Below, piece by piece: positions 1 to 8,200 of a DNA stretch of 22,548 bases. The first letter of the stretch is position 1, and each line of letters starts with the position of its first letter. The notes under the pieces are model-generated. The model was not told where the DNA came from, made no database searches, and saw only the letters and a program-made list of their open reading frames with translations. The stretch spans positions 1 through 22,548 of the forward strand of contig JAMOTW010000160.1 in the NCBI GenBank assembly GCA_027062125.1. Reading direction: 5' to 3'. Position numbers and translations under genes: made by a program. The DNA comes from Thermococcus sp. (GTDB taxonomy: Archaea > Methanobacteriota_B > Thermococci > Thermococcales > Thermococcaceae).

Positions 1-49
1 AAGAAAATCACGAGGGGACACACGACCGTCAAAAAGCAGAGATTGCCCA

Positions 50-1369
50 CTACCAACGTAAGCTGAGCCACGCCAATGCCCTCGCCGCACGTTCAGGTGT
101 GGAGAAGTTTTTGATTCCCCCTTTTTCGAGGACTTCAACGCCGTCCCTGACCAGCTCCCCCGCCATGAAGTTGACGATAACCGGCTTGTCGCAGTCGGCC
201 TCGATTATGGCTTTGGCTATCTCCTCGCTCGGGATGAAGATTGGCGGCACGCAGATGACGAGGAGCGAATCGACGTTCTCGTCCCTGCAGACGGTCTCGA
301 TGGTTCTCTTGTACCTCTCGTAGTCGGCATCGGCTATGAGGTCGATGGGGTTCTTGACCGAGCACTGGGGCGGGAGGAAGGAGCGGAGTTCCGCAACGGT
401 TTCCTCGCTCATCTTAGCCATCTCAAGGCCCAGTTTTTCGAGCTTGTCCGTTGCGAGAACGCCGGGCCCGCCGGAGTTGGTTATCACCGCGACCCTCTTT
501 CCGGCTTTGGAGTACATCTCGAAGGCTTTGGCGGCATCGAAGAGCTCCTCCATCTCCCCGACTTCAATCGCCCCCGCCTGCTTGAAGGCGGCGCGGTAGA
601 TTTCGTAGGAACCCGCGAGCGAGCCGGTGTGGGAAGCGGCCGCTTTGGCACCGCTCGCGCTCTTTCCTGCCTTGAGGATTATGACGGGCTTTTTGCTCGA
701 CGCGTAGCGGAGTGCTCTCATGAAGCGCCTCCCGTCCTTCACCCCCTCGATGTAGAGGGCTATCGCCCTGGTGTTCGGGTCGTCCGCGAAGTACTCGAGG
801 AAGTCGCTCTCGTTCAAATCCGCCGCGTTTCCATAGGAAACAAAGGCCGAAAAGCCAATACCCTCGTCGTTGCCCATCGCCAAGGCGGCTCCACCAAAGG
901 CACCGCTCTGGCTGATCAATGCCAATCCACCGGGCTTTACGCGAACCTCGAAGGAGCCGAAGAACCTCCCGTGGACGCCGAAGATTCCGGCGCAGTTGGG
1001 GCCGATGATTCTAACGCCGTGCTTTTTGGCTTTCTCGACCAGCTCGCGCTCGAGCTCCTCGTTCCCGACCTCCGAGAAGCCCGCGCTTATGACGACGGCC
1101 CCCTTGACCAGCGGCCCTATCTCGTCGATCAAAGCCGGTACAATCCTGGCCGGGACCGCTATTATTGCAGTGTCAACTGGCTCGTCAAGCCTCACCCTAA
1201 CCTCAAAGGTTCTCCCAGCGACCTCAACCGTTCCGCCCTTCGGGTTGACCGGGATTATCCTCCCCTCGAAGTTCCCCTCGACGATGTTCCTGAGGATTTC
1301 GTGGGCTATCGCCCCCTCCTTGAAGGAGCCGAAGAGGGCGACACTGGAGGGATAAAAGAAGAAGTCCAT
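50..1369 (-). CDS. ADP-forming acyl-CoA (acetate-CoA) synthetase, alpha subunit
   Basis: A 439-aa protein of the NDP-forming acyl-CoA synthetase alpha family. In Thermococcales this enzyme conserves energy by turning acyl-CoA, ADP and phosphate into free acid, CoA and ATP in the cytosol. Residues about 1-125 form the CoA-binding Rossmann domain and 145-439 the succinyl-CoA-ligase-like domains. ALISQSGAFG lies near 150-159 and the phosphohistidine motif AAASHTGSLAGS puts the likely catalytic histidine at 247. Length is close to that of the stand-alone alpha subunit (about 450-460 aa). The ATP-grasp beta subunit is not adjacent, as is common in this order where subunits are often unlinked. The ATG follows the TGA stop of the upstream membrane-protein gene with no gap, so the two are probably co-translated. 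The acyl substrate cannot be told from sequence. Family confidence is high. Confidence 0.9.
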   Translation of the reverse strand: MDFFFYPSSVALFGSFKEGAIAHEILRNIVEGNFEGRIIPVNPKGGTVEVAGRTFEVRVRLDEPVDTAIIAVPARIVPALIDEIGPLVKGAVVISAGFSEVGNEELERELVEKAKKHGVRIIGPNCAGIFGVHGRFFGSFEVRVKPGGLALISQSGAFGGAALAMGNDEGIGFSAFVSYGNAADLNESDFLEYFADDPNTRAIALYIEGVKDGRRFMRALRYASSKKPVIILKAGKSASGAKAAASHTGSLAGSYEIYRAAFKQAGAIEVGEMEELFDAAKAFEMYSKAGKRVAVITNSGGPGVLATDKLEKLGLEMAKMSEETVAELRSFLPPQCSVKNPIDLIADADYERYKRTIETVCRDENVDSLLVICVPPIFIPSEEIAKAIIEADCDKPVIVNFMAGELVRDGVEVLEKGGIKNFSTPERAARALAWLSLRW

Positions 1370-2560
1370 TCACTCACCCTCCTCCGCATCTTCCTCTAGC
1401 TCAGGAGATTCTTCGGGGGCCCCTTCCCCAGGCCCCTCCCGCTCTCCTGGCTCTTCAGTCTCCTCCGCAGGTGCGCGGCGCCTTCTTAGGAGGAAGACCG
1501 CCGCTATGGCCAAGACGACCAGCACCCCCGCGATGTAGGGGAGTTTGCTCGGCTTGTCCTCTGTGATGGTGATTATGACGGTGTTGTCCGGGGCGAGCTG
1601 GTAGGTGCCGGTGGTCACCTCGACCTCGTCGAAGTGGCCGGGGAGCTTTATCATGGCCCGCCACACCCTTTTGTCCGAGCTCTCGTGATAGGCCGAGTCG
1701 GGTTTTGCCACACCGAGGACGACCAGGGTTCCGTTCTTTTCAACCGTGTCGATGCTGACGACGTCCATGGTGCCCCTGAAGCTCTTGACGAGGTACTCGA
1801 TCGTGGATTTGTACTCGGGAACCCTGTCGAAGGTCGCGTTGAACTGGACGTAACCCTCCTCGGGATCGTAGCTCAGGGTTATGCTCTTGTGAGTCGAGTT
1901 GATGTAGCGCAGGAAGGTGTAGGTCGGCGTGTAAAGCTCTATCAGCGGGATGTAGCTGCCGTTCGTCCAGATGGCGACGTTGTCCGAGAAGTCGTCCGGC
2001 TTGGGCGCGAGGTTCTTGAGCTCGTAGTCCCCGGGAAGGATGAGCGTCATCTTGTTCCAGGTGTACTGGAAGACGTGCCCCTTGAAAACGAAGTCCATGT
2101 CGCCGGTCAGCGGGCACCGGAGAACCTTCCCGTCCGTGCTTATCAGGAAGTTGGTCAGCACGAAGGTGACCCTGGCGGACCAGTTGTCGAGAACCCTGAC
2201 GGGACCGCCCTCGGGGAGATAGATTGTACTTGAGACGTTGGCGGCCTCGAAGCGCCTCTCGAAGTTGTCCTTGAGGTTATCGTAGACGAGCTGGCGGACG
2301 AAGTCCCGGAACTCTTCGTTGGCCTTCGTAGTGTTGTTGGCCGCGAGGGCATCAAAGTAGGCCCTGTAGGTGGGGTCCTTGAGGACGGCCAGCACCTTGA
2401 AGGTCGCCATCCAGACCTGGGAACCGTTCACCTCCGCCGGGGAAGCCTTGATGATGATGTCTATGTCGAAGAGCGGCTGAGGGTTGTCGGCGGCGGCCAC
2501 CTGGCCGAAGACCGGTGAGAGGATAAGAACCGTCAGAATGAACGTGATGAGTCTCTTCAT
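1370..2560 (-). CDS. Secreted protein with C-terminal membrane anchor, function unknown
   Basis: A 396-aa protein I do not recognise. The start is taken at 2560 (MKRLITFILTVLILSP) because it opens a clear signal peptide (about residues 1-24, ending VAAA) and is preceded by GGGGGTGATGG. A longer reading to 2668 runs into the divergent coaD gene and has no such signals. Residues 25-339 appear extracellular, with several N-x-S/T sites. A hydrophobic span at about 340-358 is followed by RRRR and a very acidic Glu/Pro/Gly-rich tail of about 35 residues, giving type I topology with the tail inside. It is the first gene of a pair with the acyl-CoA synthetase subunit, whose ATG directly follows this TGA. 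No catalytic motif is visible. A cell-surface or binding role is only a guess. Confidence 0.8.
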   Translation of the reverse strand: MKRLITFILTVLILSPVFGQVAAADNPQPLFDIDIIIKASPAEVNGSQVWMATFKVLAVLKDPTYRAYFDALAANNTTKANEEFRDFVRQLVYDNLKDNFERRFEAANVSSTIYLPEGGPVRVLDNWSARVTFVLTNFLISTDGKVLRCPLTGDMDFVFKGHVFQYTWNKMTLILPGDYELKNLAPKPDDFSDNVAIWTNGSYIPLIELYTPTYTFLRYINSTHKSITLSYDPEEGYVQFNATFDRVPEYKSTIEYLVKSFRGTMDVVSIDTVEKNGTLVVLGVAKPDSAYHESSDKRVWRAMIKLPGHFDEVEVTTGTYQLAPDNTVIITITEDKPSKLPYIAGVLVVLAIAAVFLLRRRRAPAEETEEPGEREGPGEGAPEESPELEEDAEEGE

Positions 2561-2630
2561 TCCATCACCCCCGAAAGAATCTCCGCCGGCAATAAAAAAG
2601 CTTATTGGTTCAGCATTCCAAGAGAATCCC

Positions 2631-3176
2631 ATGAGGAAAAAGTACAGGAAAGTTGTCGTGGGGGGCACCTTCGACAGGCTCCACCTCGGCCATAAGGCTT
2701 TGCTGAGGAAGGCCTTCGAGGTGGGGGAGTACGTCTACGTCGGCCTCACCTCCGACGAGATGATAAGGAGCAAGCCCTACGCTGAGAAAATCCTCCCCTA
2801 CGAGCTCCGCCTGAGGGATTTAATCAAGTTCTTTGAGGTCAACGGCTACTCGAACTACCGCGTCATCAAGATACACACCTCGATAGGGTTCGCCGACAGG
2901 ATGAAAAGCTTGGAGGCAATAGTCGTCAGCGAGGAGACGTACAAAGGAGCACTAGTCGTTAATAGGGCCCGGCAGGAGAACGGGCTTAAACCGCTCGATA
3001 TAGTCACGATAGGACTCGTTAAAAGCTCCATCGGGCCAAAGATAAGCTCCTCCCTCATAAGGGCCGGCCTCATAGACCCCTTCGGAAGGCCTCTCTCCAG
3101 TGGAAACGAAACTCTCCGAAAGACGTTTAAGGAAAAAGAACGTAACACTTCCGGTGATACCCATGGAGAAGCTTAA
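2631..3176 (+). CDS. coaD: Phosphopantetheine adenylyltransferase, archaeal type
   Basis: Transfers AMP from ATP to 4'-phosphopantetheine, the penultimate step of coenzyme A synthesis, in the cytosol. The nucleotidyltransferase motif GTFDRLHLGH (HxGH) is at residues 11-20 and the ISSSLIR motif lies toward the C terminus. The start MRKKYRKVVVGGTF fits the family. Upstream in-frame codons lie in the divergent promoter region and are rejected. An A-rich TATA-like stretch about 30 bp upstream suggests a short or absent leader. At 181 aa it is longer than the usual archaeal enzyme (about 155-160 aa). The extra residues begin exactly where an origin-recognition-box-like sequence (3094-3118) enters the frame (LSSGNETLR), so the tail may come from DNA-level insertion. 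The gene ends 14 nt inside tpiA. Confidence 0.9.
   Translation: MRKKYRKVVVGGTFDRLHLGHKALLRKAFEVGEYVYVGLTSDEMIRSKPYAEKILPYELRLRDLIKFFEVNGYSNYRVIKIHTSIGFADRMKSLEAIVVSEETYKGALVVNRARQENGLKPLDIVTIGLVKSSIGPKISSSLIRAGLIDPFGRPLSSGNETLRKTFKEKERNTSGDTHGEA
3094..3118 (+). repeat. ORB-like element in the 3' end of coaD
   Basis: The core CCAGTGGAAACGAAACTC followed by TCCG matches the archaeal origin recognition box, lacking only the terminal G run. It lies in the last 30 codons of coaD, about 45 bp ahead of the tpiA start, so it could also sit upstream of a tpiA promoter (TTTAAG near 3125). Confidence 0.65.
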
Positions 3177-3843
3177 GGAGCCGATTATAGCGATCAACTT
3201 CAAGACCTACGCCCAGGCCACGGGCGAAGGTGCCCTGAGGATAGCCAAGGCCGCTGAGAAAGTTTGGAAGGAGACGGGCATAACCATAGTCGTCGCGCCT
3301 CAGCTGGCCGACCTCTACAGGATAGCCCAGGAGGTCGAGATTCCGGTCTTCGCCCAGCACATCGACCCGATAACGCCGGGAAGCCACACGGGTCACGTCC
3401 TTCCGGAGGCAGTCAAGGAGGCTGGGGCTGTGGGAACGCTCCTCAACCACTCCGAGAACAGGATGGTTTTAGCGGACTTGGAGGCCAGCATAAGGCGCGC
3501 CGAGGAAGTTGGACTGATGACGATGGTTTGCTCCAACAACCCAGCTGTCAGCGCGGCTGTGGCGGCCCTCGGGCCGGACTACGTTGCCGTCGAGCCGCCT
3601 GAACTCATAGGCACTGGAATCCCCGTCAGCAAGGCCAAGCCGGAGGTCATCACCGACACGGTCGAGCTGGTTAGGAGGGTCAATCCGGACGTCAAGGTTC
3701 TAACCGGTGCGGGAATTTCCACTGGAGAGGACGTCAAGAAGGCTTTGGAGCTCGGAAGCGTCGGAGTTCTTCTCGCGAGCGGAGTTACAAAGGCTAAGGA
3801 CCCGGAGAAGGCGATAAGGGATCTGGTTTCGTTGATTCTCTGA
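3163..3843 (+). CDS. tpiA: Triosephosphate isomerase
   Basis: Interconverts dihydroxyacetone phosphate and glyceraldehyde 3-phosphate in glycolysis/gluconeogenesis. The 226-aa length matches the compact archaeal TIM. Visible catalytic residues are N12 and K14 (AINFKTY), H96 (LLNHSE) and E144 (VEPPELIG), with a GAGIST phosphate-binding loop near 199-204. The ATG at 3163 is chosen because it follows GGTGATAC and gives the family N terminus. An upstream in-frame start at 3100 would add 21 residues with no family support. It overlaps the end of coaD by 14 nt, suggesting co-transcription. A mini-ORB core (TTTCCACTGGA, 3717-3727) encodes ISTG within the gene. Confidence 0.95.
   Translation: MEKLKEPIIAINFKTYAQATGEGALRIAKAAEKVWKETGITIVVAPQLADLYRIAQEVEIPVFAQHIDPITPGSHTGHVLPEAVKEAGAVGTLLNHSENRMVLADLEASIRRAEEVGLMTMVCSNNPAVSAAVAALGPDYVAVEPPELIGTGIPVSKAKPEVITDTVELVRRVNPDVKVLTGAGISTGEDVKKALELGSVGVLLASGVTKAKDPEKAIRDLVSLIL
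3716..3728 (+). repeat. Mini-ORB core inside tpiA
   Basis: ATTTCCACTGGAG contains the palindromic CCACTGG core. It lies over conserved TIM codons (GISTGE), so here it may be a coincidence of coding. Confidence 0.35.
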
Positions 3844-3925
3844 GCCTTTTCTAACTTTTAAAGCCAGCCCTCCCGAAGTTCATCCAAGAATTTATTCCTC
3901 GTTAAGTCTTAGAACAGGATGTTAA

Positions 3926-4001
3926 TGGTAGCCCCGCCGGGATTCGAACCCGGGTCGCGGGATCCAAAGTCCCGCATGCTTGGCCGCTACACCACGGGGC
4001 T
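3926..4001 (-). tRNA. tRNA-Gln (UUG), CCA encoded
   Basis: Read on the minus strand it folds as a complete cloverleaf. The acceptor stem AGCCCCG/CGGGGCU begins with an A1-U72 pair, the D arm is GUGU/GCAU, the anticodon stem CGGGA/UCCCG encloses loop CUUUGGA (anticodon UUG), and the T arm carries GGUUCGAAUCC. The discriminator is A and CCA is encoded. No intron is present. Archaeal Gln-tRNA is normally made through Glu-tRNA and GatDE. Confidence 0.95.
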
Positions 4002-4027
4002 GCCCGATAGAAAAAGCCGAGAAGAGG

Positions 4028-4038
4028 CTTATAAAGTT
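4028..4038 (-). promoter_or_regulatory. TATA box of tRNA-Gln
   Basis: ACTTTATAAG on the minus strand is centred about 27 bp upstream of a start point only a few bases before the mature tRNA 5' end at 4001. Confidence 0.6.
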
Positions 4039-4145
4039 TAGTGAAAAGTTACCCCAGCAAAGGCGCCCGATATAGATTTATCAAGTTCGTAGCTCTTTCC
4101 TAAGTGCCCCTTTGGAATTGATTTTCCATAATTCGAGAGCTACCA

Positions 4146-4493
4146 GCTTTTGGCGGAGCCTTTTCCAAAGCTTCCTGCGCTTAGTTTGACAAGTTGGTGA
4201 TTCTTTTGTGAAGTGCTCTTTTGAGAGGGCTTGCCTGTTTGAGCGTGCGGTTTTAGTGAAGAATTCCTTATGAAAATACATTATTCAAGTGGGTTTACTT
4301 CTCCCGCGCTCCTTTGGAGCGCTTTAAGCGTTTAAACCCGCGTTTTTGGGGTTTTGAATCGTGAATTCCTGCTTGAAAATGCCTGTTGAGATTGCAAGTC
4401 TTTTCTCAGTTGGCTTTTTGGGAGGAATCACGAACTTTGATGAAACTTTGCGAAGGCAAAGTTTCTTTGGTGAAGCTTTTTCCAAAAGCTTCA
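4146..4493. repeat. Gene-free stretch with hairpins and degenerate repeats
   Basis: The 4002-4490 interval has no convincing gene, although weak open frames exist on the minus strand. It contains an imperfect direct repeat (4146-4174 and 4465-4492, both built on CTTTTCCAAAAGCTTC-like sequence), a GCGCTCC/GGAGCGC hairpin at 4306-4322, and two adjacent perfect 10-bp hairpins at 4442-4465 and 4471-4493. The last overlaps the stop codon of the minus-strand gene ending at 4491. It could be a family of 3'-end structures or a decayed mobile element. Confidence 0.5.
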
Positions 4494-5183
4494 AAACGCA
4501 AACTCCTCCACAGTAAACTTCTCCATGACCCTCTCGAAGTCGTGCTCCGGGGCGTAGGTGAAGCCGCACGTGGTGCACTTAAGGACGCCGTTCTCCTCGC
4601 TCAGGGGTGAGAAGCAGACCGGACAGCGGTACTCCTCGCGGCTCAGAGAATCGTAAACCTCATCCTTCATGACGAGCAGGTTGAGCTCGAGCTCCCAGTC
4701 CTCGTGGAGCATTCCCCAGTATGGGGTCTCGATGGGATAGAAGTCCTCAAGGATCAGGGCGTTTATCCCGATGCCCCTGATCCCGGGCGGGAGCTTGCCG
4801 GTTGGCTCTATGCTCACCACGTACTGGTCGTAGAACTCTATGTGCTCTGCCCTAACCGTCAGACCGCGGGAAAGCTTAGAGCGGAGCGGTATGAGCTGGA
4901 GGAATAAACTCTCCTTCTCAACGTCCCAGCTCGCGCTTATTGAAACGCTCCCCTTCGTGAAGAACTGGGTTATGTACCTCTCATCGCGCTCCTCACCTGC
5001 CAGACGGAAGCCGAGTTTGGCCATTGCCCTCCCAAGGAAGTTCGGCCTCGGAAGCCGCTGGTAGTTCACCAGATACTCACCTATCCAGCCGGCGAGGGGC
5101 ATAGAATAGCCTATGAAAGCCTGCCTCTGAACCCGCAGGTAGGCCACGCTGGGGAGCAATTTGAACCCCGAGTTCATTCCCAT
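4491..5183 (-). CDS. Zinc-ribbon protein of unknown function
   Basis: A 230-aa protein I do not recognise. The C-terminal domain is a clear zinc ribbon with CPVC at 187-190 and CTTC at 203-206. The N-terminal 180 residues have alternating hydrophobic strands (ISASWDVEKESLFLQLIPL, VVSIEP, ALILEDF) that look like a beta-rich ligand- or nucleic-acid-binding domain. No catalytic motif is visible. The start ATG at 5183 is picked because the minus-strand TATA (5203-5214) is about 25 bp upstream, implying a leaderless message. The ATG at 5177 is an alternative. It has its own promoter just after the DNA polymerase operon, so it need not share its role. Confidence 0.75.
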   Translation of the reverse strand: MGMNSGFKLLPSVAYLRVQRQAFIGYSMPLAGWIGEYLVNYQRLPRPNFLGRAMAKLGFRLAGEERDERYITQFFTKGSVSISASWDVEKESLFLQLIPLRSKLSRGLTVRAEHIEFYDQYVVSIEPTGKLPPGIRGIGINALILEDFYPIETPYWGMLHEDWELELNLLVMKDEVYDSLSREEYRCPVCFSPLSEENGVLKCTTCGFTYAPEHDFERVMEKFTVEEFAF

Positions 5184-5202
5184 CAAAGAAAGAGCGGCAT
5201 AA

Positions 5203-5214
5203 TGATATATATGA
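5203..5214 (-). promoter_or_regulatory. TATA box of the zinc-ribbon gene
   Basis: CATATATATC on the minus strand is centred about 26 bp upstream of the ATG at 5183, the spacing expected for a leaderless archaeal transcript. Confidence 0.6.
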
Positions 5215-5221
5215 TTAACGG

Positions 5222-5226
5222 AAAAA
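5222..5226 (-). terminator. Possible oligo-T terminator after polD large subunit
   Basis: TTTTT follows directly on the TAG stop on the minus strand. It is short, so intrinsic archaeal termination here is tentative. Confidence 0.3.
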
Positions 5227-8200
5227 CTAAGAGCCGAAGAACTCGTCGAGGCTTATGCCCTTCTTTTTCTTCTTGCCCTTCGCTTTGTGCTCTTTTTCCT
5301 TCCCCTTTTCCTCCACAAGATACCTCTTAAGGGCGGCCTTTTCGAGGCCCGTGACGGGCTTTATCTTCTTCTCGGAGCGCTTGGGACCCTTCGTGGCTTC
5401 CTTCTTCTTGGGTTCCTGTGTCTTTTTCCCCTCTCCCTTCCGTCCCCCCTTGGCCCCGTTGGCCTTGAGCTCGTCGAGGTAGCCGTTCCTGCCATTGGAC
5501 TTTCCGGTCCTCGCTTTGATCATCTTCTCGCAGACGTCCGCCGAGAAGCCCATCAGCGTTCTCTGCCTCTCGGGGAAGACGTTCTCAAAGAGGGACTTTA
5601 TGTCCTTCTCCGTCAGGCATATCCTCTGCCTCGTGTAGTCCAGGACGCTGTACTTCGTAACGAGCATCTTGGCGGTCGGAAGGTACTTCTCTATGGCGCC
5701 CTTGCTGACGGTCAGAACGATCTTCCCGCCGCACTTGGGGCACTTGCCTGTCAGCGGCGGCCTTCTGTATTTGGTGTTGCACTTCACACAGCGGAACTCC
5801 TGGCGGGTGAAGCTTCTCAGGTTGCCCCTCAGGTCGGGGACGAGATGGGAGTTGATTATCGTCTCCGCCACGTGGTGCTCGTCCACGGCCCTTATGCGCT
5901 CCGCAAGGGCGAGCTGTCTTTCGACCTTCTCGACCATATCGCCGAGCTGTTTGTACAGGCTCATCTTCGGACCCAAACCGATATCGTCGGTGTCGTGGGT
6001 GAACTTAAGGCCCTCGTACATTTCAGGCTTTCCGAGCCTGTCCTCGACGCGCTCGATGAACTTAATCTCCTTCGGGGACTTCATCTCGTAGGTGGCGCTG
6101 TAGAATTCCAGCGGATAGTAGCGGACGACGTCCATGTTGTGGACCTCGCTGTCAACCTCGCGCGGGTCGAGGCGCGTGGTAACGACCAGCGGGGCGTCCA
6201 TCTTACCGCCGCGCTTTTCGGGCAGGTAGTAACGAGAAAAGTTCAATAATGCATCCATAAGCAACATTACACTATCCTCATCCCCGTCGCAGTTGCGTCT
6301 TTTAGCGGCGTGGAAGTAGGGGTGCGCGTAGCCGACCAGAACGTCGGAGAAGCCTATTATCCTTCCGATGATTCCCGCTGAAGTGTGGGGAGCCAAACCG
6401 ATGACGAGGTGCCCGACGAGATCCTCCATCTTCTCGGCGTTATAGAACCTCGGCAGACCGTAGAACTTCTCCAGGAGGTCGTCTATGAAGCGGGCCACCT
6501 TGAGGAGGTAGCGACCTGCCTCGTAGGGCAGTATGACGTCCTGAACCTTAAGCTCGAGTATCTGGTCGTCCCGCTCCAGGGGCTTGCCCTCGAAGTCGTG
6601 GGTGTAGCCGAGCTCGCGGAGCTTCTCGACGCTCGTGCCTATCTCCTTCGGCTTGAAGTGAGTTATCGGGGCGTCTGTGGCGTCGAAACGAATGGTGCCA
6701 TCTTTAAAGACGTAGACGTCGTTTTTAGCCCTCAGGAGGCCCTTCTCAAGCGGCTCGGCCATCTTGTAGCCCGAGGTCATACCCTGGACGCCCTTCAGCC
6801 TGTCGATGCCGTAGACCTTGACGTTCTCCATCGCCGCGCGGAGGAGCTCCGACGGCTTTATCGTCCTCCTCGCGTAGGGCTTCAGCTCGGTGCCGCACTT
6901 GGGACAGTGGAAGTCAAAGCCCTCTGCCTCGTTCTGGGAGTAGTCGACGTTGCACTTCGGGCAGTGCCAGAGGAGCTCCTTCCTCGTTCCACAGCGCGGG
7001 CAGATGTGCTCCGGACCGGTATGACCGCACTCGGGGCATTTGAAGAAGGCTATCTCCACGCTCGCAACCTTTCCCTCCTCGGCGGCCTTCTTGATATCCC
7101 TGCTGGAGCCACCGGCAAGACCTATCGGGAAGAGAACCTGCACCGGCGGCTTCATCTTCCGCTCCTTGGCCTTCTCCGGCCTGCCCATGCGCGCGCCTAT
7201 CCAGCTTATCCCCCTATCGCGGAGCTTTATCCTGTTGTTCTCGTTGATGATGTCGATGACCGTGTGGAAGGGCTTAGCTTTGAACTCCCACTCGAGGTTG
7301 CCGAGCGGGGTGAGCAGGGCCGCGGCCCAGGGGTAGTCGATTACTATGACCTTCCTTCTCTCCTCGGTGCGCTCGAGCCTGTGGGGGAGGCCGAGGAGTT
7401 CAAGGTAGCGTTTGATTTGGGGGTCATTCTCCAGAACCAACTTCCTCGCGAACTTTATCTTCCTGAACTCGTCCCACTCGATCTGGGCGTTCACCAGCGC
7501 CCTCTGGAGTTCCTCAACTTCCTCGGGCTTCAGTGTATTCCAGTAGAGGGTGTAGTACGGGTGAAACGGAACGTCGAGAACCTTGGAGAGATGTATGGCC
7601 GTTTCCACGTCGGGCTTAACGCGGAGCGGGTCATGGAGGAGTTTGCCCAGGAATTCGAGGTCAACCTCGATGTACTCGGCGGCTTCCTCAATGGCCTCCG
7701 GAGGGTTCTCCTCGAAGGGCCTGAGCTCGACCTCATAGGTGTCCGCTATGGCTTTAACGAGCTCCTGAACCCACCATTCCTCAACGTAGTTGGCAGGTAG
7801 AAGGGTCTGGTTGTTCTCAAGGAAGTCGCCGAAGTTAATCAAAGCGTCGCCGACGTAGAGTATCTCATCGAGCTCGTTTCTCACCTTCAGGGCGGTCTCG
7901 TAATCGTCCACCTTGACGACGGAGCCGTTCTTGAGCTTCACGATCGGCCCCTCGACCGTCGTTGCCGGCGTGACTATACAGCCCTTTCCGGGCCTTTCCG
8001 TCTTCATCTGGGTTCCAATCGCTATGAACTCGTCGAGGAGGAGCATGGTGGCGGGGTTAACGCTCCAGGTGGCAAAACCGCTTGTCCTTGAGCGGCCGTA
8101 GCGAAGGCGGAAGCCACCGTTCTCAGAGGGCTCGGCGAAGAGCGGTCTGCCGCCGATTATCTCCTTGGTGTACTTCTTATTGGGCGCAATGTTGGCCCTG

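Noticed and set aside
629..1399. A 256-codon plus-strand open frame
   Set aside because: Antisense to the acyl-CoA synthetase alpha subunit, which shows all family motifs.
4081..4578. Two minus-strand open frames of 66 and 84 codons
   Set aside because: Lysine-rich products translated from hairpin repeats, with no ribosome binding site. The second also overlaps the zinc-ribbon gene in another frame.
6385..7800. A 471-codon open frame on the plus strand inside polC
   Set aside because: It is antisense to the DP2 gene, whose motifs are certain. Its Leu/Val/Glu-rich, low-complexity product is typical of a high-GC shadow frame.
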